From assembly GCF_002925845.1 (NCBI RefSeq), contig NZ_PDNI01000058.1, positions 198,276 through 262,275 of the forward strand: DNA of 64,000 nucleotides, in the 5' to 3' direction. This DNA is from Roseovarius nitratireducens (lineage in GTDB: Bacteria; Pseudomonadota; Alphaproteobacteria; Rhodobacterales; Rhodobacteraceae). Made by a program: the position numbers and the translations under genes. Every line of letters begins with the position of its first letter. Position 1 is the first letter of the stretch. The notes under the pieces were generated by a model. It was not told the origin of the DNA. It ran no database searches and saw nothing but the letters and a program-made list of their open reading frames with translations. This document shows, in pieces, positions 24,813 to 34,484 of this stretch.

Positions 24813-26291
24813 ATGGACCCCAAACCACACTATCAGCTCTTTATCGACGGCGCTTGGACGGAAGGCTCCGAAGGTCAGGTTATGATCTCGCAAAACCCCG
24901 CCAACGGACGGGACTGGGCCACGTTCGCCTGCGCCTCGAAGGCCGATGTCGCGCGTGCCATTATAGCTGCGCGCCGTGCGCTGAACGACCCGGCATGGCG
25001 CGATATGACCCAGACCCAACGTGGCAAACTCCTTTGGCGGCTTGCCGAGCTGATCGAGGAAAACGCCGCCGAAATCGGGCGCATTGAAACAACAGACAGC
25101 GGCAAGCTCCTTGCGGAAACTGCTAGCCAGTCGGCCTATGTGGGCGACTATTACCGCTATTACGCGGGGCTTGCCGACAAGATCGAAGGCGCGGTCCTGC
25201 CGATCGACAAACCAGACATGCATGTCTTTACACGGCGCGAACCTATCGGCGTTGTCGCCGCCATCGTGCCGTGGAATGCCCAGATGTTCCTTACAGCAAC
25301 AAAGCTGGGCCCCGCACTGGCCGCGGGCTGCTCTGTGGTGTTGAAAGCCTCGGAAATTGCCCCCGCGCCGATGCTTGAGTTTGCCCGCCTGATCGAACAG
25401 GCAGGATTTCCAGCCGGCGTCGTTTCGGTCATCACAGGAGATGCCGAGAACTGTGCCATCCCGCTCACACGCCACCCTGATATCGACCGCATAGCCTTTA
25501 CCGGCGGGCCGGAAACCGCACGGCATGTAGTGCGCAACTCAGCCGAGAATTTTGCGGTCACCACGCTGGAGCTAGGCGGGAAATCCCCCATTCTGGTCTT
25601 TGAAGACGCAGATCTGGACGGTGCGGCCAACGGGCTTATCGCAGGCAACTTCGGAGCCTCGGGCCAAAGCTGTGTGGCGGGTACGCGGGGCTTGGTGCAT
25701 CGCTCGGTGCTGGAGGCCGTGGCGGATAAGATCGAAGAGAAGATGAAGGGGGTTGTCATCGGCGATCCGCTAGACGCGACCACCCAAATCGGCCCACTTT
25801 GCACGGTCGGGCAAATCAGCAAGATCGAAGCAACCCTTGCTGCGGCCGTGTCAAGCGGCGCAACAATCCGCTTTGGAGGCGCGCCGTTGGAACGCCCCGG
25901 CAATTACATGGCGCCTACGCTTGTTGAATGCGCTGACGCAAACGCCGAAACGCTCAAGATCGAAATGTTCGGACCTGTCATGTCGCTCCTGCCATTCGAC
26001 ACTGAAGAAGAAGCTATCGCAATTGCCAACAGCACTCCCTTCGGACTTGGCTCGGGTGTCTTTACTGAGAATGTCGCACGCGCACATCGTGTCTCTGCGC
26101 GGCTCAAGGCGGGCATCTGTTGGGTCAATACCTACCGCGCTGTTTCACCCATCGCGCCCTTCGGAGGCTTTGATCAGTCAGGCTATGGGCGCGAAGCCGG
26201 GATGGAAGCCATACATGACTACACACGCACCAAAACAACATGGATTAGCACGTCCGAAACACCAATGGCCAACCCGTTCGTGATGCGTTGA
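24813..26291 (+). CDS. Aldehyde dehydrogenase
   Basis: A 492-aa NAD(P)-dependent aldehyde dehydrogenase. VPWNAQMFL and KASEIAPAPML form the cofactor site, the general base Glu is in TTLELGGKSPILVFEDAD and the nucleophile Cys in GASGQSCVAGTR. C-terminal FGGFDQSGYGREAG is typical. The ATG has GAGG upstream, and the gene follows the monooxygenase by 8 bp, so it is the last gene of the operon. It resembles the TgnC-type position in trigonelline breakdown; the substrate is not known. Confidence 0.87.
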   Translation: MDPKPHYQLFIDGAWTEGSEGQVMISQNPANGRDWATFACASKADVARAIIAARRALNDPAWRDMTQTQRGKLLWRLAELIEENAAEIGRIETTDSGKLLAETASQSAYVGDYYRYYAGLADKIEGAVLPIDKPDMHVFTRREPIGVVAAIVPWNAQMFLTATKLGPALAAGCSVVLKASEIAPAPMLEFARLIEQAGFPAGVVSVITGDAENCAIPLTRHPDIDRIAFTGGPETARHVVRNSAENFAVTTLELGGKSPILVFEDADLDGAANGLIAGNFGASGQSCVAGTRGLVHRSVLEAVADKIEEKMKGVVIGDPLDATTQIGPLCTVGQISKIEATLAAAVSSGATIRFGGAPLERPGNYMAPTLVECADANAETLKIEMFGPVMSLLPFDTEEEAIAIANSTPFGLGSGVFTENVARAHRVSARLKAGICWVNTYRAVSPIAPFGGFDQSGYGREAGMEAIHDYTRTKTTWISTSETPMANPFVMR

Positions 26292-27081
26292 ATGGAAGCT
26301 GAAGCATTCTTGAAAGCCCCCTAAACCAATTAAGCCGACGTTTAGGCGTAGTGTAGCGAAAGACCGCTTGCCGCCCTCTGTGACGGTCGCTCGAAGGAGG
26401 CAGGTCAGTTCCACTGACTGCCCAGTTGAGGCAGCTCCTGTCCTACGCGGCGCCAGGCCCGAATGACCGGGTCGGGCAACGATCAGCCTCGGGCTCTTTA
26501 GCCGCAGGGTTGGTGATCTTTCGGCCGATTTCCAGATCACCGGCAGTTGTGCCAGCAGCCAGCGCGTCCACGAACCACTGCGGCTTGTCGAACCGAATCG
26601 CCCCCGCCTTACCAGGTGACCGCATCAAACCGCTGAGACGCTGTCACCTGGGTTATCCGCACCCGGAAATCACGATCACGCCCGCTTGGACAGGCACCCA
26701 AGGTCCTCGCGACCTACGGGTTCGATACCGATAACGGCCAAACACGCCGACACGCTTTCCCCATAGACAGCACCAGGCCCGCCGCAGCTTCCTCCTTGTC
26801 AGGGTTTTCCAACGCGGGCCGAAACCGCGCTGACAGCAAATGTCTCGACGCGGCCCGCATCGAAAAACCTTAAACAAACCGCCCTGATGCATTCGCGGCA
26901 CGATTGGTCACAATCATTATAACTACGTCAAAAGCGGACATCTACGTCGGTTGGCTTCACCAAATCCCATCCTGACATTCGCCGCACTTGCACCCGGCAG
27001 GGTTACCTTCAATAGCCAACGTCGAGTTGGTGATGTGGTGGACCGCGCCGGATGGGAGGACTCATAATACCCATTGCTGAC
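26292..27081. other. Decayed intergenic stretch without a convincing gene
   Basis: About 790 bp between the aldehyde dehydrogenase and coxG. Short open frames exist on both strands, but none shows a family motif, a ribosome site or consistent codon use, and conceptual translations are broken by stops. It looks like eroded DNA at the border between the lower-GC catabolic region and the cox cluster. I see no terminator with a T-run and no repeat of the nearby IS. Confidence 0.45.
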
Positions 27082-27570
27082 TTATCCGCCATTTGCGCTT
27101 GTCGCCCGGCCTGGAACAAGCGCCGTTTCGCTAGTGGTCACCCGTTCGGCGAAGGCCTTGAAAAATCTGGCCGACAGCTTCTTCGCGGTACCGTGGACGA
27201 GCCGACTGCCCAGTTGCGCGAGCTTGCCGCCGATATCGGCATGCGCCTCGTATGTCAGGCAGGTGCCGCCGTCCTGCTCCTGCAGCACGACATCCGCGCC
27301 GCCCTTGGCAAAGCCCGCCGTCCCGCCGCTGCCGCTGCCGGTCAGCGTGAACCGCCGGGGCGGTTCTTCGGGGGTCAGCGTCACGGTGCCGGAGAACCGC
27401 GCCTTGACCGGGCCGACCTTGAGCAACACCTTCGCCTCGAGCTCGGTGTCGGAGTGGCGGACAAGCTCCTCGCAGCCGGGAATGCAGTCTTTCAGCACCT
27501 CCACGTCGTTGAGCGCAGCATAGACGTCCTCACGCGGGGCGGCGATAAATACCTCGTCGGTCAGTTTCAT
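27082..27570 (-). CDS. coxG: CO dehydrogenase accessory protein CoxG (SRPBCC fold)
   Basis: 162 aa with the CoxG/SRPBCC pattern: MKLTDEVFIAAPREDVYAALNDVEVLKDCIPGCEEL at the start and GGKLAQLGSRLVHGTAKKLSARFF near the end. In Oligotropha CoxG helps anchor CO dehydrogenase at the membrane and pass on electrons. It is the last gene of this cox run, about 40 bp after coxF. The C-terminus is short, without a long membrane tail, and ends at the border of the decayed stretch. Confidence 0.88.
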   Translation of the reverse strand: MKLTDEVFIAAPREDVYAALNDVEVLKDCIPGCEELVRHSDTELEAKVLLKVGPVKARFSGTVTLTPEEPPRRFTLTGSGSGGTAGFAKGGADVVLQEQDGGTCLTYEAHADIGGKLAQLGSRLVHGTAKKLSARFFKAFAERVTTSETALVPGRATSANGG

Positions 27571-27609
27571 TGGGCTCTCCTCTTAAGCGTTGCGGGTCCC
27601 GGGGATGGG

Positions 27610-28437
27610 TCAGGCGGGCGAGGCGCGCTCGCCCGCCCGGCGATGGGCCACGATCTCGGCCAGGATCGAGAGCGCGATCTCGTCTGGGGTGATCGCGGCG
27701 ATGTCGAGACCGGCGGGCGCATGGACCCGGGCCAGCGCGGCGCGGTCCGCGCCCTCGGCGGCGAGACGGTCGCTCAGCGCGGCGAACTTGCGCCGGCTGC
27801 CGACGAAGGCCACATATTCCGCCTCGGACGCGACCGCGGCTCGCAGCGCCGGGGCATCGCCCATGCCTTGCGTGGCCACGACGTAGAAGCGAACTGCGCT
27901 GTCGGGGGCGTGACCATCCACCACCTCCTCGGCGTCCGGATGCGCGGAGGCTTGGGCCCCCGGCGCGCAGACGATCCGGTGAAAGCCGAAACGGTCCGCG
28001 AGGCGGGCAAGCGCGGTTGCCACCGGCCCGCTCCCGCAGATCACCAGCCGCGGAGGCGGCAGGACCGGCTCGACGAACACGTCCATCGAGCCCTTGCTCG
28101 GGCACCCGTTGCGCGCGAAATGCACGTCCTCGCGCTCCTCTCCGGCGGTCACGCCATCGGCCTCCAGCAATTCCTCGGGCCGGATCGAGACGAACCGGGG
28201 CTGCCCCTCGGCGATCGCCGCGCGTGCGGCGCGTCCGATGGCCGAGCGCGCACATCCCCCGCCCAGCCAGCCTGCGCGCAGCGTGCCAGCCTCGTCGATC
28301 AGCGCCTTGGCGCCGGGCTTGGCCGAGGTGGCGGCCAGCGTGCGCACCACCGTGGCCACCGCGAAGGGCGCTTCGGCGGCGCGCAGCCGCGCCATCTCGG
28401 CCTCGAGTTCGGTATCGGCGGGGCGCGACAGGGTCAT
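27610..28437 (-). CDS. coxF: XdhC/CoxF family molybdoenzyme maturation factor
   Basis: A 275-aa XdhC/CoxI-family protein with an N-terminal VATVVRTLAATSAKPGAKALI and GWLGGGCARSAI block and a C-terminal Rossmann-type domain (PRLVICGSGPVATALARLAD). Such proteins bind molybdenum cofactor and sulfurate or deliver it. The position after coxE and before coxG matches CoxF. Its start overlaps the coxE stop. Confidence 0.85.
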   Translation of the reverse strand: MTLSRPADTELEAEMARLRAAEAPFAVATVVRTLAATSAKPGAKALIDEAGTLRAGWLGGGCARSAIGRAARAAIAEGQPRFVSIRPEELLEADGVTAGEEREDVHFARNGCPSKGSMDVFVEPVLPPPRLVICGSGPVATALARLADRFGFHRIVCAPGAQASAHPDAEEVVDGHAPDSAVRFYVVATQGMGDAPALRAAVASEAEYVAFVGSRRKFAALSDRLAAEGADRAALARVHAPAGLDIAAITPDEIALSILAEIVAHRRAGERASPA

Positions 28438-29621
28438 AGGCGTACGAGCTCCGGCTCCAACGCGGCGAGGTCCGCGAGTGTCGTCGCCGGTGCGAACAGG
28501 TCGAGATGCGGCAGCGCCGCGGCCATGCCGCGCGCCACCGGCTCGTAGCCCTTCCAGCCCTTCAGCGGGTTGAGCCAGATGATCCGGCAGCCGCGCCGCC
28601 TGATCCGGGCGAGCGCGGCCCCGACCTCCTCGGGGTCGGCGCTGTCATAGCCGTCCGACAGGATCAGCACCACCGTGCGCCCATTGACCAGCCGCCGCGC
28701 ATAACTGCGCGAGAAGTGGTCGAGCGATGCGCCGATGCACGAGCCGCCGCCGAACCCGTCGGCCAGCAGGCTCAGCCGGTTGAGCGCCCGCAGCGCGTCG
28801 GTCTCGCGCAGGGCGTCGGCGATCCGCACCAGCCGGGTATGGAACAGGTAGGCGTCGGTATCGGGATCGGCGCGCATCAGCCCCGAGAGAAAGGCGAGGA
28901 AGGGTCGCGCGTAGACCGCCATCGACCCGGACACGTCGCACAGGGCGGTGACGCGCACGGGGCGGTCGGGGCGCGTGCGCCGCTCCAGCCGCAGCGGTTC
29001 GCCGCCGGTGCCAAGGCTCTTGCGGATGGTGCGCCGCAGATCGACCGCGCGGCCCCGGCGTGCCGCCTTGCGCCGCCGCGAGCGGTGGTCGCGCAGCGCC
29101 CGTCCCAGCCGCTCGGCCACCGCCTCGGCCTCGGCCACGTCCGCGGGGCTGACGACCTCGCGCAGGTCCGTTGTCATCAGGTTGCGCCGCCCCGAGGCGA
29201 TCAGCCTCCCGCTGCCCTCGGCGTCGGTCTCGCCGCCGCCGCCGTCATCGGGGCTTTCGATGCGGCCCGTGGCAGTGCCTGTCGCGCGGTCTTCGTCCAC
29301 CCCCGGGGCGCGCACAAGGTCGGAGCGCGCGGAGGTCGCGTCCGCCGTTACCCGCAGGCGCACCCGCCCGTCATTGAGCCAGAAGGCATCGTAGAACTCG
29401 TCGAAGCGCGTCACCTCGTCGGCGGAGCCCGCGCACACCGCCTTGAGCGCGCGGCGCGTCATTTCCGGATCGGCGGCGCAGACATGCTCGAGCGCGCGCA
29501 GCGCCGTCTCGGCCTCAGCGACGCCTAACCCGAAGCCATGCGCGCGCAGGTGGGCAAGAAACCCGGTGATGCGCGCCGCCACGCCCGGGTCGCGCGCGGC
29601 AAAGCGGGCGACGCGGCTCAT
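28434..29621 (-). CDS. coxE: CoxE-type von Willebrand factor A protein
   Basis: 395 aa. The C-terminal half is a vWA domain with the MIDAS DVSGSMAVYARPF; the N-terminal half is helical, with a charged, disordered stretch around residues 120-150. It pairs with the CoxD ATPase in maturation of the copper-molybdenum centre of CO dehydrogenase, as in Oligotropha. It overlaps coxD and coxF by 4 bp each. Confidence 0.9.
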   Translation of the reverse strand: MSRVARFAARDPGVAARITGFLAHLRAHGFGLGVAEAETALRALEHVCAADPEMTRRALKAVCAGSADEVTRFDEFYDAFWLNDGRVRLRVTADATSARSDLVRAPGVDEDRATGTATGRIESPDDGGGGETDAEGSGRLIASGRRNLMTTDLREVVSPADVAEAEAVAERLGRALRDHRSRRRKAARRGRAVDLRRTIRKSLGTGGEPLRLERRTRPDRPVRVTALCDVSGSMAVYARPFLAFLSGLMRADPDTDAYLFHTRLVRIADALRETDALRALNRLSLLADGFGGGSCIGASLDHFSRSYARRLVNGRTVVLILSDGYDSADPEEVGAALARIRRRGCRIIWLNPLKGWKGYEPVARGMAAALPHLDLFAPATTLADLAALEPELVRL

Positions 29622-30496
29622 GCCGCCCTGCCCACCAGCCGTGCGGCCACCTCGGGCGGAATCGCCGCGCGGTCGCCCTCGGTCTTGAGAAGCGTGGCCA
29701 TCGTGGCGTGCAGCACCGCCGGGTCGGTGCTGAGATCGGCCACCCCGAGCCCGCCCACGGCGGCGGCGAAATCCAGCATCTCGGCCACGCCCGGCACCTT
29801 CTCGAGCCGTTCCCGGCGAATCGCCTGCACGAAGCCGACGATCTGCGCCGCGAGCCGCGCCTCGACCTCGGGCGCGCGGGCGTGCAGGATGGTCAGCTCG
29901 GTCTCGCGGTCGGGATAGGCGACATGCGCGTACATGCAGCGCCGGCGCAGCGCGTCCGAGAGATCGCGCGTGCCGTTCGAGGTCAACACCACGCGGGGAA
30001 TGCTGCGCGCCGCGATCGTGCCGAGCTCGGGAACCGTGATCTGGAAATCCGAGAGTACCTCGAGCAGGTAGGCCTCGAATTCCTCGTCGGCGCGGTCAAT
30101 CTCGTCAATGAGCAGCACCGGTGCCTCGGGTTGACGTATGGCCTGCAGCAGCGGACGCTCCAGCAGGAATTCCTCGGAAAAGATGCGCCGCTCCACCGCC
30201 GTTCCGGTCTCGCCGTCCTCGGCGGCGGCGCGGATCGCCAGGAGCTGCTTCTGGTAGTTCCACTCGTAGATCGCGTGCGCCGCGTCCAGCCCCTCGTAAC
30301 ACTGGAGCCGGATCAGCCGCGTCCCCTCGGCCGCCGCGAGCGCGCGGGCGACCTCGGTCTTGCCCACCCCGGCCGCCCCTTCGAGCAGCAGCGGTCGCCC
30401 GAGAGAGATGGACAGGTGCAGCGCCATCGCCAGGTCGGGCGCGGCGATGTATCCCTGCCCGGCAAGCCCGTCTTGCAGTGCGCGCCAGTCGTTCAT
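29618..30496 (-). CDS. coxD: CoxD AAA+ (MoxR) ATPase
   Basis: A 292-aa MoxR-type AAA+ ATPase with Walker A GAAGVGKTEVARAL, Walker B VLLIDEIDRADEEFEAYLLE and sensor VVLTSNGTRDLSDALRRRC. In Oligotropha CoxD is needed to build the [CuSMoO2] active site. It is the usual partner of the vWA protein encoded next. Confidence 0.92.
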   Translation of the reverse strand: MNDWRALQDGLAGQGYIAAPDLAMALHLSISLGRPLLLEGAAGVGKTEVARALAAAEGTRLIRLQCYEGLDAAHAIYEWNYQKQLLAIRAAAEDGETGTAVERRIFSEEFLLERPLLQAIRQPEAPVLLIDEIDRADEEFEAYLLEVLSDFQITVPELGTIAARSIPRVVLTSNGTRDLSDALRRRCMYAHVAYPDRETELTILHARAPEVEARLAAQIVGFVQAIRRERLEKVPGVAEMLDFAAAVGGLGVADLSTDPAVLHATMATLLKTEGDRAAIPPEVAARLVGRAA

Positions 30497-30542
30497 GTCA
30501 AACCTCCCCGGTCGTTGAGCGCGGGTCCGTCAGCCACTGCGA

Positions 30543-32963
30543 TCATCCGTGCAGGCCCAGCTCGTGGGCCACCTTCCAGATGCGCCAGTGATCGTGCGGC
30601 ATGTGGCTGTGGCGCAGCCCGAAGGGGCGGAAGGCGTCGTGCACCGCGTTGGAGAAGGCCGGCACCCCGCCCACGTTCGGGCTCTCGCCGACACCCTTGG
30701 CCCCGATCGGGTGATGCGGGCTCGGCGTCTCGGTGAAGGCGGTGGTGTAGGTTGGCGTCTCCCAGCTTGTGGGCATGAAGAAGTCCATCAGCGTGGCCGT
30801 CTTGATGTTGCCGAGATCGTCATAGGCGATCTCCTGCCCCATCGCGATGGCGAGCGCTTCGGTCAGCCCGCCATGCACTTGCCCCTCGATCACCATCGGG
30901 TTGATCCGCGTGCCGCAATCGTCGAGCGCGTAGAACTGCCGGATCTCGTGCTCGCCGGTATCCACGTCGATCTCCATCACGCAGATATAGGCACCGAATG
31001 GATAGGTCATGTTGGGCGGATCGTAATAGCTGACCGCCTCGAGCCCCGGCTCGACGCCGGGGATCGCCTGATTGTAGGAGGCAAAGGCGATCTCGGCCAT
31101 GGTCTTGAAGCGCTCCGGCGCGCCCTTGACGGCAAAGCGGTCCACGTCCCATTCCAGATCGTCTTCGTGTACCTCGAGCAGGTAGGCGGCGATCATCTGC
31201 GCCTTGGCGCGGATCTTGCGCCCGGCCATCGCCGCGGCGGCCCCTGCCACCGGCGTGGAGCGCGAGCCATAGGTGCCCAGCCCATAGGGTGCGGTGTCGG
31301 TGTCGCCTTCCTCCACGGTGATCGAATCCGAGGAGATGCCGATCTCGGACGCGAGGATTTGCGCAAACGTCGTCGCGTGGCCCTGGCCCTGGCTGATCGT
31401 GCCCAGCCGCACGATGGCCGATCCGGTCGGGTGGATGCGAATCTCGCAGGAGTCGAACATGCCCATCCCAAGGATGTCGCAGTTCTTCATTGGGCCCGCC
31501 CCCACGATCTCGGTGAAATGGGTGAGGCCGATGCCCAGCAGCTTGCGCGTCTCTCCGCGATTGAACGCCTCGACCCGCTCGGCCTGCTCGCGACGCAGCC
31601 CTTCGTAATTCACCGCCTCGAGCGCCTTGTTCCAGGCGGTGTGATAGTCGCCCGAATCGTATTCCCAGCCCAGTGCCGACTGGTAGGGAAACTGGTCCTC
31701 GCGGATGAAGTTCCTGGCCCGCAATTCGGCCGCGTCCATGCCCAGTTCGATGGCCAGCACCTCGATCATGCGCTCGATCATGTAGGCGGCCTCGGTCACG
31801 CGGAAGGAACAGCGATACGCCACGCCCCCCGGTGCCTTGTTGGTATAGGCCCCGTCCACGGCGACATAGGCCACCGGGATATCATAGCTGCCGGTGCAGA
31901 TATGGAAGAACCCGGCGGGAAACTTCGTCGGGTCGGCGCAGGCGTCGAACGCGCCGTGATCGGCGGTGACGTGACAGTGCAGGCCGGTAATCCGACCGTC
32001 CTTCGTGGCGCTGATCCGGCCTTTCATCCAGTAGTCGCGGGCAAAGGCCGTGGACATCAGGTTCTCCATCCGGTCCTCGACCCATTTCACCGGGCTGCCT
32101 GTGACGATGGAGGCGACGATCGAGCAGACATAGCCTGGGTAGACCCCGACCTTGTTGCCAAAGCCGCCGCCGATATCGGGCGAGATCACGCGGATGTTGT
32201 GCTCCTCGATGCCCGACAGGATCGACGCCACGGTACGTACCACATGCGGTGCCTGGAACGTGCCCCAGAGAGTAAGCTTGCCGTTGACCTTGTCCATCGA
32301 GGCGACGCTGCCGCAGGTCTCGAGCGGGCAGGGATGGGTGCGGTGGTAATAGATCATCTCCTCGGCCACCACCTCCGAGCTTTCGATCGCCTGCTCGGTG
32401 GCCGCCTTGTCGCCCTCCTCCCACAGGAAGATGTGGTTGTGATGGCGGCGGGGGCCGTGGGAACCGGGTGCCTCGGGGTCAAGGTCCTCGCGCAACACAA
32501 CGTCGCTCTGGAGCGATTCGAACGGGTCGGTGATGACCGGCAGTTCCTCGTACTCGATCTCGACGAGATCGACCGCGTCGGCGGCGACGTAGCGGTCGCG
32601 CGCCACGACAAAAGCCACCTCCTGCCCCTGAAACAGCACCTTGCCGTCGGCCAGCACCATCTGCTTGTCGCCCGCGAGGGTGGGCATCCAGTGCAGGTCG
32701 AGCGGGCGCAGATCGTCCGCCGTCAGCACAGCCACCACGCCGGGCAGTTCCAACGCGGCAGAGGCGTCGATGGACGTGATCCTGGCATGGGCATGGGGCG
32801 AGCGGACGAAATCGCCGAACAGCATACCCGACAGGTTGATGTCGTCGATGTAATTGCCCTTGCCCTGGGTGAATCGGGCATCCTCTACGCGTCGGCGCGC
32901 ATGGCCGAGGCCCTTGAGCTTGCCGCGGCGTTCCTCGCGGCCCTCCGGGGTCATGTCGTTCAT
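30543..32963 (-). CDS. coxL: Aerobic carbon monoxide dehydrogenase large subunit, form I
   Basis: An 806-aa molybdenum hydroxylase catalytic subunit. The active-site loop is AYRCSFR with Cys385 (codon at 31811-31809), the copper ligand loop that marks true form I CO dehydrogenases; form II enzymes have AYRGAGR instead. The GAKGVGES loop holding the catalytic Glu is near the C-terminus, and [12 protein letters not shown] and [16 protein letters not shown] are present. The ATG overlaps the coxS stop. It oxidises CO to CO2 and passes electrons through CoxS and CoxM to the respiratory chain. Confidence 0.97.
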   Translation of the reverse strand: MNDMTPEGREERRGKLKGLGHARRRVEDARFTQGKGNYIDDINLSGMLFGDFVRSPHAHARITSIDASAALELPGVVAVLTADDLRPLDLHWMPTLAGDKQMVLADGKVLFQGQEVAFVVARDRYVAADAVDLVEIEYEELPVITDPFESLQSDVVLREDLDPEAPGSHGPRRHHNHIFLWEEGDKAATEQAIESSEVVAEEMIYYHRTHPCPLETCGSVASMDKVNGKLTLWGTFQAPHVVRTVASILSGIEEHNIRVISPDIGGGFGNKVGVYPGYVCSIVASIVTGSPVKWVEDRMENLMSTAFARDYWMKGRISATKDGRITGLHCHVTADHGAFDACADPTKFPAGFFHICTGSYDIPVAYVAVDGAYTNKAPGGVAYRCSFRVTEAAYMIERMIEVLAIELGMDAAELRARNFIREDQFPYQSALGWEYDSGDYHTAWNKALEAVNYEGLRREQAERVEAFNRGETRKLLGIGLTHFTEIVGAGPMKNCDILGMGMFDSCEIRIHPTGSAIVRLGTISQGQGHATTFAQILASEIGISSDSITVEEGDTDTAPYGLGTYGSRSTPVAGAAAAMAGRKIRAKAQMIAAYLLEVHEDDLEWDVDRFAVKGAPERFKTMAEIAFASYNQAIPGVEPGLEAVSYYDPPNMTYPFGAYICVMEIDVDTGEHEIRQFYALDDCGTRINPMVIEGQVHGGLTEALAIAMGQEIAYDDLGNIKTATLMDFFMPTSWETPTYTTAFTETPSPHHPIGAKGVGESPNVGGVPAFSNAVHDAFRPFGLRHSHMPHDHWRIWKVAHELGLHG

Positions 32964-33454
32964 TGTGCCGCCTCCCTGGCTGCGTTCAGTTCCGCCGCCG
33001 CCGCAAGAATGGCGCGGACGATGTTCTGGTATCCCGTGCACCGGCAGAGGTTTCCGGCCATGCCAAAGCGCACCTCCTCCTCGGTCGGGTCCGGGTTCTC
33101 CTGGAGCAGGCGGTGCGCGCGGGTGATCATCCCCGGCGTGCAAAAGCCGCATTGCAGCCCGTGATGCTCGTGGAACATCCGCTGCAGCACGTGCAGGTCG
33201 TCCGGCGTGCCGAGCCCCTCGATGGTGGTGATCTCGGCCCCGTCGGCCTGCGCGGCGAAAACCGTGCAGGATTTCACCGACTTGCCGTTCATGTCCACGG
33301 TGCAGACGCCGCAATGGGTTGTCTCGCAGCCGATATGCGGCCCCGTCAGCCCGAGCCGCTCGCGCAGCACGTGGATCAGGAGTTCGCGCGGCTCGGCCAG
33401 CACCTCGCGCGGCGCGCCGTTCACGGTGAGTTTTATGTGCATCTTGTCGCTCAT
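32960..33454 (-). CDS. coxS: Carbon monoxide dehydrogenase small (2Fe-2S) subunit
   Basis: 164 aa with two [2Fe-2S] clusters: a plant-type ferredoxin motif [17 protein letters not shown] plus a further Cys in SVKSCTV, and a four-Cys helical motif [10 protein letters not shown] with LCRCTGYQ. The start [13 protein letters not shown] is preceded by GGGAGGA. It lies between coxM and coxL, in the usual MSL order. Confidence 0.96.
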   Translation of the reverse strand: MSDKMHIKLTVNGAPREVLAEPRELLIHVLRERLGLTGPHIGCETTHCGVCTVDMNGKSVKSCTVFAAQADGAEITTIEGLGTPDDLHVLQRMFHEHHGLQCGFCTPGMITRAHRLLQENPDPTEEEVRFGMAGNLCRCTGYQNIVRAILAAAAELNAAREAAQ

Positions 33455-33465
33455 GCTGTCCTCCC

Positions 33466-34320
33466 TCAGGCGCGGGCCCATGCCCGCGCGATGGCGCGGC
33501 GCAGGATCGTGCCGGCTACGTGGCGCTTGAATTCGATCGGTCCGCGGGAATCCTCCTGCGGGTCGATTTCGGCGCTCATCGCCGCCACCGCCGCGTCGCA
33601 GGCGGCCGCGTCGCAGGCCGTGCCGATCAGCGCGTCGGCGGCGGCCTCGGACCAGACGGGCACGTCGCTGAGGTTGGTCATCGCCACCGAGGCGCGGCTC
33701 ACCCGCCCGTCCTGCGCGTTGATCAGCACCGCCGCCGCGGCTGTGGCGTAATCCCCGATCTTGCGCTTCTGTTTCTCGTAGGCATAGCCTCCGGTCGAGG
33801 CGGCAAAGGTGATGCGCGTGAGGATCTCCTCGTCCGCGCGGTCGGTCATGTAGGCAGCCTCGTAGAAGTCGCGCGCGGCGACCTCGCGGCTGCCCTCCGG
33901 CCCCTCGAGGCCAAAGCGCGCATCCAGGCATTGCATCAGCCCCGGCATGTCGTTGCCCGGGTCGCCATTGGCGAGGTTGCCGCCGATCGTGCCCATGTAG
34001 CGCACTTGCGGATCGGCAATCAGCAGCGCGGCCTCGCGCACGATCGGCACAGCCTGCGCCAGCCCCTCGTGCGTGATAAGTTCATGCTGCGTGACCATCG
34101 CGCCGATCCGGACGATGCCGTCCGCGATGCTGAGCTCCCTGAGTTCGGCCACGTCCTGCAGATCGACGAGGTGCTCGAGATGGGCCATGCGCAGCTTCAT
34201 CATCGGGATGAGGCTGTGCCCACCGGCGATGACGCGCGCATCGTCGCCACGCTCGGATACGATGCGAATCGCCTCCGCCACACTGGGCGGTCGGTGATAC
34301 TCGAATGCTGACGGTATCAT
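33466..34320 (-). CDS. coxM: Carbon monoxide dehydrogenase medium (FAD) subunit
   Basis: 284 aa. The FAD-binding motifs [15 protein letters not shown] (about 34-48) and [14 protein letters not shown] (about 110-125) are those of CoxM. It takes electrons from CoxS and hands them to quinone. The ATG at 34320 has GAGGAC before it, and the upstream frame does not look coding. About 160 bp separate it from coxC. Confidence 0.95.
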   Translation of the reverse strand: MIPSAFEYHRPPSVAEAIRIVSERGDDARVIAGGHSLIPMMKLRMAHLEHLVDLQDVAELRELSIADGIVRIGAMVTQHELITHEGLAQAVPIVREAALLIADPQVRYMGTIGGNLANGDPGNDMPGLMQCLDARFGLEGPEGSREVAARDFYEAAYMTDRADEEILTRITFAASTGGYAYEKQKRKIGDYATAAAAVLINAQDGRVSRASVAMTNLSDVPVWSEAAADALIGTACDAAACDAAVAAMSAEIDPQEDSRGPIEFKRHVAGTILRRAIARAWARA

Positions 34321-34484
34321 TTTGTCCTCCCTGACGGGGCCGTGTCGGCCCATGCAGGTCAGGCTGGATCAGGGCAGGTCGCGGGGGCGAGCGGGGGCGC
34401 ACGGATGTCGCGCTCGTCTTCACCAAATGCGACGATGGCGCACGAACGGCGTATGCACCCGCAGAAAATCGCAACCTGCCCCGC

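Noticed and set aside
26178-26901. Short overlapping frames in the gap before coxG
   Set aside because: No ribosome sites, no motifs and unlike codon use; probably chance frames in eroded DNA.
30549-33164. An 871-codon open frame opposite coxL
   Set aside because: Same antisense artefact; coxL, coxS and their motifs account for the region.
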